A stretch of DNA of 64,000 bases from Isoetes taiwanensis. Its lineage: Eukaryota > Streptophyta > Lycopodiopsida > Isoetales > Isoetaceae. The notes below the pieces were generated by a model. The model searched no databases and was not told the DNA's origin. It saw only the letters and a program-made list of their open reading frames with translations. The stretch lies in contig JAJEKV010000374.1 in assembly GCA_021234155.1 (NCBI GenBank), positions 1 through 64,000 on the forward strand. Reading direction: 5' to 3'. Below, piece by piece: positions 23,041-33,677 of the stretch; the stretch's first letter is position 1; each line of letters starts with the position of its first letter. A program made the position numbers and the translations under genes.

Positions 23041-25521
23041 TCACTGGGTTCTCCTCCATCTCTTTGTCCAACAATGAAAGTACCTTTCTTTATCCGACAC
23101 GTTGGTCAAGCGATGCCTTTGGACACCACCATTCCACCGCACATGGTTGAAGTTAATATTACCTTCTTCTTTGCAAATATCGTAGATAGTGAACCCCAAC
23201 CACACCGGATATGTATCTAAATCTGCGGCTTTTACCACAAATTGGTGGCATTCCAAGTCGGTGGAAGGTTCATAAGCATCCATGCCTAGAAACTTTGGCC
23301 TATTGTTCTTAGGACCAACATAGTGTTTGTCGGAAGGAGGAGGAGCATATTGTTTAAGAATGCTACTTACGATTATCATCAACATCCTCGGCACTGCTAA
23401 GGTCTTCCACCTAGTTTTAGGCAACCACCCTTCTTTCAATTCATCCGAGGATGTGTCTATCTCCCCAAGGTTAATCACCTTCTTCGATAAGCCACCAAGG
23501 ACGCGGTTGGTGTCATCGGATTGGTTTGCCAATGATTCCTTCCTTAGTCAATCCCAAATTGCTTCACTTCTTGATGGGTTTTAGAGCTTTTGGTTGACCT
23601 GGAGGTATCATAGGCTTGCCATTTCATCTCTACGCCATATTTCCCCCTCCTCTCCACTCATCCCTCTGAAGGTCTCATCTTCCATTGGAAGATTGGAATC
23701 CCATCTCTCACCCAAAAAGTGAACTGCAGAGGCCTGGAATGACCTTCAAGATCCAATGTATAACCATCTACAAAGCTCTTCCAATCGGGCACTTCTTCTA
23801 TGAGAGAAGCTATAGGGTTTGGAGTAGTGCATTCATGCAAGATTTTCATTAGCCTAGGAAAGTTGGTCCTTTGTCTGTTGCTTCGGTATACAACTATATT
23901 TGCCAAATAATGCATCCACATCCTCATGGGTATGCCCGGGCATAAGAAACATTAAATTAACTCTCTCAAATATCCCCACAGCTGTTAAGTAAGATAGGAA
24001 AGAAAACATCCACCTGTTCTTATTTTGGCCAGCACAATTATCAAGTTGCAAGAGAAACCTTTTGGGTAGATCTTAAGGTCTAGCACGTGAAGTTGAAGCT
24101 CCAACATGTTCATTAGACCCATGCTTCCTAAACCTTGCCTTGCTGAACTTTTCAATATTGTTAGGGTTTCCATCTAACAATGCTCTATGTAGTGCCTGGC
24201 TAGCTGTAGGGTCCTGGAGGTGACCATTGTATCCATTTTCATAGTTTCTCAAACACCTCATGATACTCTCACCACATGACTTTGGTATGTACTTGAATTG
24301 TGGAAGACAAGTCTTTTGCTGGTCCATCTTGTCATGTATAATACATAAATAGTTATTGGGTTCCAATGCAGATAAAGTCCTCCACATCCAATAACATGAT
24401 CTACATGATAGTTGGTCAGTCATATGGTCCTTCATATGCTCCCTTATCCTAGCCCTTTGACTAGGTTGCACAGTCTTATCAAGAGTCTCCTTCAACTCAG
24501 CACATAAATTGCACTTTGCAAAGTTGTTTGAAGTTGCTATGGTGACATGATTGAAATGCTTCTTCCATAACCTACTAAAGCTAGGTTGGAATATTGGAAG
24601 AATTCCCAATTCTCGAAGTAGGGAATTCACTTCTTCCAAAATACTCTTTTGAGTACAATGTGATGGCAACCTTTTCTCAACAAGCTGCTCTTCCCTTTTC
24701 ATCCCTTACGCTTTTTGTGTGGCATAGACTCTGATTGAAATCAATATATTTTTCAAATATCTCCCTGGCACCAAGGTCCTATTTGGTCTCAACAAACCAT
24801 TATTTCCATGTAAAGCAATCCTGTTTCCCCTCTACTGCTGTTTTTTGCCAATTATGCCATGAAGAAGTTGGAATTGCATGGATAGTCGCCATGCTTTTTG
24901 CACATATCCATTTGCCTAGCAAAGGGTATCTTTTTTTGTTTGGGTTTCTTTCATCTTGAAGTGCATGCTCGAAGATTGTGTACATGTAGGTCCTCCCTCA
25001 TCAACAAGTGTACTCTTAGAAAAAAGTGGCTCTTGCTTCCACCAATTGTTCTATTGTAAAGAATTGCATACAAGCACTCCAACAACAATCTGAGGCCCCT
25101 AACCTTCACCATTGTCTCACGTTTGGTGTCACTAATCAACTTGGCTCTTTTGCTAGGATAATGTCGGCAACTGATACTTCTCCCCTTTTGCCTAGGTTTA
25201 GAGTTCCAACGCCAATGGATCAATATCAAGACAATCATTGTCCCCAACAACCTCGAGGCTCTGGAAAAATATAATCCTCCACAAATTGAACACTACTTAT
25301 AGGCCATGCCATGATGCAAGGAACCTCAATTGCTTGACACAACCAAAACAAACTTTTACCTTTCGGTTGTCTTCCAACATCAAAATTGCAATACCAATAT
25401 TGTCTTCCCCTAGCCTTTCATCATTAACTTGACTTGACCGGGATCTGCTAGCACAATGACTCCTTGGCCTACTATTTCCTTGTTGCACTTGTGCATGATT
25501 CTCACCTTCTTGTTCCTCCAT
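23041..25521 (-). pseudogene. DUF7869-type transposase-like protein, copy 2
   Basis: Minus-strand chain from MEEQEGENHAQVQQGNSRPR at 25521 to the stop at 23041. Recognisable blocks are GKWICAKSMATIHAIP (near 24900), SFSRLWKKHFNHVTIA with CNLC (24520-24610), the stretch CIIHDKMDQQKTCLPQF (near 24310), LDNCAGQNKNRWMFSFLSYL (near 24010), and MPGHTHEDVDALFGKYS (near 23910). The C-terminal part contains WKSFVDGYTL and PLQFTFWVRDG, then an acidic frame to 23041. The LDN and HTHEDVD segments are the best-kept and fit an RNase-H-like acidic active site, which is inference. Frame changes near 24060, 23870, 23650 and 24720 show it is broken. It is better preserved than copy 1 and faces it. Confidence 0.7.
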
Positions 25522-25954
25522 TGCACCCTACTATAGAGGACTAATTGTTTTCTTCAACATTCTTGCTAGGAGTTGGTTTTCATTGATATTGCTCTTTTCA
25601 ATATGTTGCACACCATCTTGAGTTGGATAAACACCATTGACCTAGGCAAATTGCACCCTTTTTAGTCAATGAGTAGGAAAAAATTATTACACCGTAAGAG
25701 AAAAAAAGTACGTACATTTATGGAATATCTAGAGGTAAATCAAATTTTTTTAAAAGCAAGAAATTCCTTGGAAATAATTTTAATATAATAATAACAATGG
25801 GTGTAAAAGCGAAATCATTTAAAACAAAATTTTTATTGGCAACAACAAAGGAAATGACATTTATATAAATATATCCAAATTTTAATTATCGAAAATTTGG
25901 ATATATGATTACGAAAAGACATATAACTGATAAGGTAGACGTGAGAATTAATCC

Positions 25955-26095
25955 TAGATGATATAGGTGGCGGGAATTTCGTACGCCTGGCGTGTTATTT
26001 GAGGCAATCAATTATTCACGCTAATTTCTAATTAACCCTATATAAATCCGGTTCACGCTCTCAAGCTCCATTCCTTCCAATTTTTTTTTTCTCGC
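25955..26095 (+). promoter_or_regulatory. Promoter-like region, copy 1
   Basis: GGCGGGAA, a palindrome-like ACGCCTGGCGTG (25983-25994), CAATCAATTATTCACGCTAA, then the TATA-like CCTATATAAATCC near 26039-26051 and a pyrimidine-rich leader. The same string of elements recurs at 27183-27300. The ATG at 26104 follows about 55 bases after the TATA-like box. Confidence 0.55.
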
Positions 26096-26103
26096 ATGCC
26101 GCC

Positions 26104-26466
26104 ATGAAGCGTTGGTCCTCGGCAAACCTTCATGAAGAACCCGAGGTCTCCTCAAAGAGGCGTCGGGTTGAAGAACTCAGCTCAATTCCCCCTCCCTCAT
26201 TGATTTTTCTTGCCCAATTCTCCTCTGATTCCTCCTCGATGAAGAGGAGGGAAGGAGGAGGAGTTGGAGGAAGAGGAGGAGTTGAGCTCTCAAGAGCACA
26301 TGACCCGCTACGCCCGGGGGTTGGCTTGACCACGAAGCAGAGAATGAAATCTCGGAAGAGAGTAGGAGGAGGAGGAGGAGGAGGAGGAGGAGGAGGAGGA
26401 GGAGGAGGAGGAGGATTCGGAAGAAGGTCGACAATTCGACCAGTTTTTGGAGTGGTTGAGAGATGA
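26104..26466 (+). pseudogene. Unrecognised basic, Gly-rich ORF with GGA microsatellite
   Basis: It begins MKRWSSANLHEEPEVSSKRR, a nuclear-signal-like start, and continues with Ser and Gly/Arg-rich sequence. A (GGA)n microsatellite at about 26365-26414 encodes a long Gly run, and a T-run of about 32 follows at 26487-26518. It sits directly behind the promoter-like copy 1. It may be the truncated first exon of an element gene, but no domain is visible. Confidence 0.35.
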
Positions 26467-26484
26467 ACCGGGTTTGCATGTTTG

Positions 26485-26520
<36 letters not shown>

Positions 26521-27182
26521 ACCTTTCTTTCTTTTCTAACACCTTTCTTTCTTCTTTGTTGCAAAAGTGGAAGAAGAGTGATGCAAATCAGGCGGCCCAT
26601 TTTTGTTTCCTTTCTTACGAAGTTTTGGACACGCTTAGGGTATTTTTTTTCGTAAATTGTGTGAAAAGCCAACAGGCAATTTGCTTCCAAGCCTCCGGAC
26701 AGACACACGTACATATAACTGTTTTTAATGAAATCAAGCAGTTTTCTTCATAAACTTTTATCTTCAAACAATTTTTTCGTACATAAAATTTTTTTGAATA
26801 AAATCAAACCCAGTATTCTCAATTATTTTGGCTCCAAATTTTTCTTTAAAATTTTGTCTCTGCAAATTTTGTCTCTCTAAACTTTTGTCTCTTCAAATTT
26901 TGTCTCAACAAAGTGTCGAGAACACTATAAATCAACCACATGAGAATTCTCTGATTCATCACAGTAACCATAGGAAATTTTCCTATACGACCTAAAACAA
27001 TTCCCCAACCTTACAAGTCATTTTTTAGCCTTGATAATTTTGCCTTTAAAATCATTTTTAATTTAGCCTATATAAAATTTCTAAATTCTATTTTTTCGAA
27101 TGCAATAAATGGAATAAAATGCCGTGAGAATTTATTGCATAAAATGCAATATTCTCCATATATACCATATACATGTCATGTC

Positions 27183-27300
27183 TGGCGGGAAGACCGTACA
27201 CCAGGCGTGTTAATTCAAGCAATCAATTATTCACGCTAACTTATTTCTAATTATGCCTATATAAATCCATTTCACGCTCTCAAAGTTTTTCTTCCTTCCT
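27183..27300 (+). promoter_or_regulatory. Promoter-like region, copy 2
   Basis: The same order as at 25955-26095: GGCGGGAAGACC, ACACCAGGCGTG (27198-27209), CAATCAATTATTCACGCTAA, CCTATATAAATCC, TTCACGCTCTCAA and a TTCCTTCC leader. Identity over about 120 bases is high by eye. The sequence between the copies is unrelated, so this is a duplication of a promoter or terminal region 1.2 kb apart. Confidence 0.55.
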
Positions 27301-27864
27301 TCATACGATTTGCCGGTTGCGCTGTGTTTGGATCCGCCCTCCTAAAATCTTGATGAGCAGATTTATATTCAGCAATGTTAGATGTTTGGTTTCGGCAATT
27401 CCTAACTTACTAAAAGACTCCGCCTTTTGTTCTGTAGCATCTATAACAGAGGACATCGGAGGCTCAGAATTAAAACCAAAAGCGGAGGACTAAGGTCTGC
27501 GAATCCAAAAGCCTTGGAATTAAAACCAAAAGCAAAGTCCTCCGTTCTTCGAATCCTTCAAGCCTTAGAACTCAAGGTTAGTTTTCATTTAGTTTTAAGC
27601 TGCATCTCAACCTCTGCATTTGCTCGAGGCAGAGGAAGCAGATGATGTTTATGAAAACCAGAATAGTTTTTTATAAACTTCATCTGCTTCTTTTTGTTTC
27701 GAGTAAATTCTTGAGTTTCTCTTCCTGAATTAATCATGCTATTGCATGCAAGTTTCTATGATGAATAAGTGTAGTAGAAAGCATTAGGAAAATCTCAAAG
27801 ATAACATTTGAAACATGCTAAGCGTGTTCCATTCTAACCTTAGCCTTAAATATGAATAGATGGA

Positions 27865-28002
27865 GTGCATTGAGAGAGGAGAAAAAAAAAGCAGATAGAT
27901 AAGTAAATAGATAAGGCCAGGCAATTAAAGCGTGTACATAATTGCCTGGCCTTATCTATTTACTTATCTATCTGATGCTTTTTTTCCCCTCTCACGAATG
28001 CA
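27865..28002. repeat. Long perfect hairpin
   Basis: AGATAGATAAGTAAATAGAT plus AAGGCCAGGCAATTA at 27893-27927 pairs without mismatch with 27939-27973, leaving an 11-base loop. Pairing continues imperfectly outwards through A/T runs to GTGCATT and AATGCAC at the edges. It is a fold-back element or hairpin-RNA-like sequence with no coding content. Confidence 0.8.
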
Positions 28003-28183
28003 CCCGGCGATATAGTTTTTCCTATAAAGCAGTTTACACGCTGAGTGTGCAAACAATTTTACCCCTAGTTTCAACTTTTAAGTTAAACACGCCGGGCGTG
28101 TCTCTTAGTATCTAAGTTTACAAATAAATAAATATAACACGCCAGGCGTGAATACTGATACTCCGCTCACTTCCTATTGATAG

Positions 28184-28441
28184 ATGCCAAGTTACATTAA
28201 TCACTCGGTTGACGACGAAGATTCATTGGAATTATATTTGGGGCAGCAATCACACAGCCTAGCTCCAGTTTCGGCTCCAATCTCTAGCCAGGTTGAACCG
28301 AATCGAGCACCGGCGTTTTGGAGCACCGATCTTGCAACCCTCGGAGTACTTGGATCAAGTAATGATGATGGCGCCTTTGCAATGATAGATCTGGGCTCGA
28401 GGTCCCTTGCAATCGCGCGGGAGGCTGACCCTCTTATCTAA
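28184..28441 (+). CDS. Hypothetical short ORF
   Basis: 85 codons, MPSYINHSVDDEDSLELYLG to a stop at 28441. It is Ser/Asp-rich with balanced composition and lies just after two CACGCCNGGCGTG palindromes at 28088 and 28138. I recognise no motif. It may be a 5' exon of the element gene that resumes at 29603, or chance. Confidence 0.25.
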   Translation: MPSYINHSVDDEDSLELYLGQQSHSLAPVSAPISSQVEPNRAPAFWSTDLATLGVLGSSNDDGAFAMIDLGSRSLAIAREADPLI

Positions 28442-29602
28442 TCGCCGAGAATGCGGTACATGCATTGATCGAGAGTGAATCTCGCATCCGTCATTTCGAG
28501 ATTCAAAATGAGGGCTGCGTTTCTTAGTGGTTAGCCTCTATGCCCGGGATGCCCCAACACGAACCACTACTACAAGGCGGTATACGATACAATGGAGATG
28601 GCTCAACCAATGGGGGGGAGGTGGACCCGGTGTGGTGGAGGTGGAGCGGCGGGGAGGTGGAGCTAGAGCACAGTGTTTTTCTTTGGGTTTTACGATCCAT
28701 TCACTATGCCCGGAATGGAAATGGGAGTATCGATAGCCCGGCTACTCCAGTGAGGCGGGCTTGAAACAAATGAGGTCGGGGATTTTGTCCGGGTTTAATC
28801 CGGTTTATCCAGATTATATACAGTTGTAATCTTTTTCCAATGAATACAACAAATTTTGTCTACTTCTATATTTCTACAATGTAATACATGTTACATACCT
28901 TTTTTAAAAGCGGTTTCTTGGCCATGCAACAAATGTTCCAACACTTTCTCCAACCGTATCCCCCCATAGGGGAATCTCTGCGAGGTAAAAGCTTCATTCA
29001 TAGCGCAGTTAGATTAATCATCAGTAACTTTCGGACATACTTATCCCGAGCGAATTCCATGGCAGTTTGCGATCGGATCGATGGAGTCGATCTTGCATAA
29101 TCCTACTTTCCTTTTCTGATTTGTACTTAACATGAAACATTCATCTTCGACCATCGCAGACAATTGCCTATTCGGACATCTTTCTTTGGAAAATTATTGT
29201 ACAAGCTATAGGAATGAGATGCTTACGAGTCAGAGCCATTCTTGAGAAGCCGATTCGAGTTCTAAAAGCAAAAGGCTATGGAAACGCAGTGGTCGGGAAA
29301 AATTCGAAGTTACAAGAAAGCTTAGGTTAATTACATTTTGGCGGGACGGTAGATTGGTTTTTAAAAACTCAATGAAAGAAGTCGGCGGACGGGTTCTTTT
29401 TTCTTTGAAAGTGAATCTTCGTCATTATTATTTTTATGTGTCAAGAATATTTCGAAACTGCATTTTGTGTTTTCTTGAAATTCAAATTTCCCTCGTGCAG
29501 GTAGAAAACGCTATTTCTCGTACAGGTAGAAAAAGCTATTTCTTCGAGCAGCTCGGCGGCAGATCCGGCGACCTTCCCGACTGTTACTAGGCGACTCCGG
29601 AT

Positions 29603-32600
29603 ATGTCTTCTAAAACGAATCGAGGTCGAGGCGGACGGGGCCGAGGAAGCGGTGGAAGAGGAATCCCAAAACCCGGCACTTCTCAAGTTTCAGAGGACGT
29701 TGATCAGAATACACAGAATACACAGAACCCTACTCAAGGTATTTAATTTGCCACAGAATACACACTGTGTGGAGAGTATTATGCTTGCATGAATTTGAGA
29801 TATTATGTGGAGAGTATTATGCTTTGCATGAGTTTGAGTTATTATGCTTTGCATGAATTTTAAGTATTACCATCAGTTAATGCTCTGATTGTCCGTTTTG
29901 TAGAACATAATTTTGCTCTGTTTTATAGAATATAGCAGTGTTAGACAGTTGGAGATAGCAATGTTCAATGAGGTTAAATAGTGTGAAATATGGATTCATA
30001 AAGGGTATGTATCTTAAAATGTGGATGCAAACTAATTTAGTTTCAAATTCACGCATAGCATGGTCAATAATAGGAGCTACCAACACGCCAAGCGTGAATT
30101 GTACTAATTTAGGTTTAAATGCATGCCAAGCGTGATCTCTTGTTACGAAAAAGTACTCTAAAAATGTTCATATTCTTTTTGCGATTGCCCAAGAGGAAGA
30201 AAACCCCTAATAATTAGGGTTCTAATCACGCCAAGAAAGCAAAGGGTGGACGACCCGGATGCGGTACCATATGATCTCACCTTAGATGATGAAGGGCCGA
30301 TTCTTATAGCAACCCACACGACCCCCGGCCGCTCAAGAGGAAATGGACGAGGGTGCTTCGAGGTGATGCGTTGACCTTGCCAAGACAAATGGCAAGCTCG
30401 ACTTAACTCTCTTCTCGAGGAAAAGGAAGCGGAACAAGATGGCCAAACAAGGGATCCTAATCTCTTGTGAGGAAGAGGATGACACCAACCGCAAATTGCT
30501 CTTGGAGATTACACATAAACAAAAGAAAGATCCTTTCGGATTTACTTTTTGTAGAGCTCTTGCATACAAGGATACGTTCATGAAGGCGGATGTGAACGGA
30601 GAGACATGTTTTAAGTATGGTTGGCCAACCAATATAGCGATTACGCCAATATCTATTTGCCAAAGGGGTTACGGTATGCGTAGAGGCATGTTCACTAAAC
30701 CGTAAAGACAAGTCACTATGTGCAAGCTAGGAATTAGCTGACTTTTGAAAGCTTCTAGGAGGGTCCTAGATCTAGGGAAGGATGTTCAACCTGCCGCAGT
30801 TGTCAGAAGGCATGGAGGCTTGTTTTTGAGAATGAACAGACAGGGTGGTGCAGCTAGAGGCCATGAACAAGTGAATAAATACCGACCATTATCCATTGGG
30901 TCTTAAGGAAACTTTTGCGATCCATGTGAAGTCCCTCATCCGTTCACCAAGCTCCATTTATGTTAGCGGAAGATATGATCCAAGACATGCCATAGAGATT
31001 GTTGAGCATGATTAGTAATCGAGGTCAAATGCCTATGCCCGGTGGATGTGTTACCTTGGGATATGATCTCGAACAAGTAACTGAGTGGGCGAACCGAGGG
31101 CGTAATGTTAAAGGATAACATTAAATTGTCATCATCGGGCAACGATGTTGAGGCACGAAGGCCCTCATCGGGCAAGCGAGAACAAATGGGCCAAAACGCG
31201 TTCTACAATCACTATCATTATAGGAGGTGTCGTATCTTGGATGCCAATACTTCACTGCAGATTTGGCGAGATTAGTGCAACTTTGAATGAAATGGGAAAG
31301 ACATTTCTATACAAAAGGTAACTAAGCGTATTAGGATGTTAGCACTTTTCATATTCACGCCGGTGTTCATTCAAATGAAACCAATTCACGCCAGCGTGAT
31401 TTCTGTAATGAAACCAAATCACGCCGGGCGTGCTTTCAAATCAAACCAATTCGGGCCAGGCGTGAAATGTTAAAAACGCGCTGGCGTGGAATTGATTTGA
31501 TTTAAAAAGCGCGCTGGCGTGATTTCAATTCATTTGAAATCACGCTGGCGTGAATTCAACCGTCCAGCACGCTGGCGTGAATTGCATTGGTATTTAATTC
31601 ATTTCACGTCGTGCTTTGAGGTTGATCTTTTCTATTGAAATCGCGCCCGACGTGTTTCTTGTCTCGATAATCGATTCAATGCCTGTACTTTTTGGCAGTC
31701 AAGCTGCGCCCACGCCCGTCCAACGATGGGTGGAATATGGCTGCCCATTATCCACCGGGCGGCGGGTCAAAGTCCGAGGCTTTCAAAATTTCTTGAGCGG
31801 ACTGGCCGCATGCACAATTATACAGAGAAGAAGAAAAACCGCAAGAAAATCAAAGAAAAAGGTGGTGATGACATTGCATCCTTCCAAAGCTCATCTAGCT
31901 TGGTCAGCCCACGCACAGTATAAGATTGTGTTTTGTAAGGACGCAGATATGGCAAAGTGGAATGAATTGCAGGACGCTTATGCACAAGGGAAGCTGCGGA
32001 TACTATGGGTAGGGTGCCTCCTGTTGATGTAAGCATCTTTGACTTGAATGTGACAGAGATGAGAAAGACTCGGGGGGCTACACGCCTATTTGAGACCATT
32101 TGGGTTTTAGACGGTGCTTAAAGAAGGAAGTCTTATACAAGAAGAGTGCTTTCACTAAGGATAGGATGTCCTTCGTTGAGTGTTGCAGCCATGTGAAGGA
32201 TGTGCGTGACAATGAAGTTGTATGTAGGAGCTGAGTTACAAAAGGTCGTTGGGGATGTGGCATTATCCGAAATTGGATTCTTTGGACAAATACAAGGTCA
32301 TTAATGATGACATCAAGAAGTTAGTATTCGGTCAAAGGACTTTCTAAAGAATTGGAAGGCTAAAAATACAAAACATAAGGAGACTCTACCCCTAAGGTCT
32401 TGGCGAGGAGTTGAGAAGAAAAGTGGCCCTTGTGAAGAAGATTATTGAGAAGGCGTATTTTTAAGGCCGTAATCAATTTCCGCCTTAAAAATATATCACT
32501 CTTTGTGTTGGACAGCAGGGGTGGGAGAGGAGATATGGGCATGAACCAGAAGGACTATAGCATCTTCTTTACCAGCTGTATAGGATTGACAACTAAGAGG

Positions 32601-33463
32601 TCCTTCACTATTGTCATCGTTTGTCCTTGGTGTGAGTCACATGCATGCACTATCCATTTGCTCATGATCCGGAGTGCCTCAAAGATCATCTGGATCGGGG
32701 ATCATCGAACATGATGAGTCGAAAGAGGATGAGGATCGGGACCCCCTCCTAAGTGGGGGAAATCAAGCACGAGCTACAAACTAAGGAGAAGGCCCCTTAA
32801 ATAAAAATGGATTTCCCCCGTCTATGGCTGCTTACCTCGTCGAGGCATTTGCTCCAATTGATACAACCTGCTTGGAGCTTCATGTTGGAGGTTATATTGC
32901 CCGAGAGGCTCTTATGGGTGTTAGAAGATGTCACTGCTTTGTGAGTGATGAGCAGGCCAAAGACTTTCTTGAACCATTCCTCATGCATGTGCTTGCCAAA
33001 ATCTCCTAAAGGCCCTTATGGCAACCTCAAAATCATCAAGAATCAAAAGTCTCGTAGACTTGTCCAATTCGAAAGTGGACGATGCTTCTGGTGAGGGAAC
33101 TAGTAATCCGCAGCCTGATAAGGAAAGCAATAATGAACAAATAGCTGCTAAAGTGGCTGCTCAAAGTACCGTGATCGCGGCGAACTTAGGGAATATCTTT
33201 GCCACCCTTCAGGGTGATGGAAGCAACAATAGAGTAGATTCACAGGTTAACAATGAACTAATTGACAGGGAAACCGAAGGCGAAGGCAACCAAAGGCGGC
33301 TCTAGTGATTCTGGTGTTTGCCAAATCAATAGTAAAATAATGTCAGTTGTGAAGGACGCTTGTGGAACTAATAGAAAATAACAATTCTAACAAAATCGGA
33401 AGAAGACGAAGATTAAGGGTGGCGAAGGAGAAATGGCGCCCGGCAATGAACCCGAAGATGATA
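29603..33463 (+). pseudogene. Upstream exons of a decayed element gene (RGG start)
   Basis: A likely first exon at 29603-29738 reads MSSKTNRGRGGRGRGSGGRG, with a GTATTT donor. Later coding islands are 30420-30705 (ISCEEEDDTNRKLLLEITHK), 31699-32040 (LHPSKAHLAWSAHAQYKIVF and further) and 33018-33305 (MATSKSSRIKSLVDLSNSKV, with a coiled, Asn-rich tail). Introns with plausible GT..AG edges separate them: about 29739-30180, 31317-31698 and 33464-33677. Each carries copies of a 13-bp palindrome. Frames shift between islands. The downstream HAD-like exon is probably the end of the same gene. The RGG-like start suggests nucleic-acid binding, by inference. Confidence 0.4.
31354..31655. repeat. Array of ~10 CACGCCNGGCGTG-type palindromes in an intron
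   Basis: Palindromic or near-palindromic 11-13-mers occur about every 25-35 bases: CACGCCGGTG, CACGCCAGCGTG, CACGCCGGGCGTG, GCCAGGCGTG, ACGCGCTGGCGTG, GCGCGCTGGCGTG, CACGCTGGCGTG (twice), CACGTCGTG and GCGCCCGACGTG. Spacers are AT-rich with a recurrent ATGAAACCAA. The whole array lies between a GTAACT donor at 31317 and a TTTTTGGCAG acceptor ending at 31698. Confidence 0.75.
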
Positions 33464-33483
33464 GGTATGGCCTTTGCCATTTA

Positions 33484-33627
33484 AAATCGCGCCACGCGTG
33501 ATTTAATTTGTATTACCTTTGAATTAAATCGCGCCAGGCGTGCTTTGATTATTTTTTGTCGTCAAACTAAATCACGCCGAGCGCGATTTGGTTAAGACTA
33601 TCTCAAATCACGCTTGGCGCGTTTGTA
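33484..33627. repeat. Second intronic array of the same palindrome
   Basis: Four copies: GCGCCACGCGTG, GCGCCAGGCGTG, CACGCCGAGCGCG and CACGCTTGGCGCG, each set in AAATC..GATTT-like AT-rich flanks. They lie between a GTATGG donor at about 33464 and a TTTCAG acceptor ending at 33677, directly before the HAD-like exon. Confidence 0.7.
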
Positions 33628-33677
33628 TTGTTTGTGTTATCGTATCTTGCTGACCAGATACTTGTTTGATGTTTCAG

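Noticed and set aside
26130-26714. Minus-strand ORF with poly-Pro and poly-Lys runs
   Set aside because: It is the shadow of the GGA microsatellite and the T-run.
31354-31655. CRISPR-like array
   Set aside because: The repeats are short, variable palindromes with spacers that are also similar to each other, in a plant intron; no cas gene or strict repeat exists.
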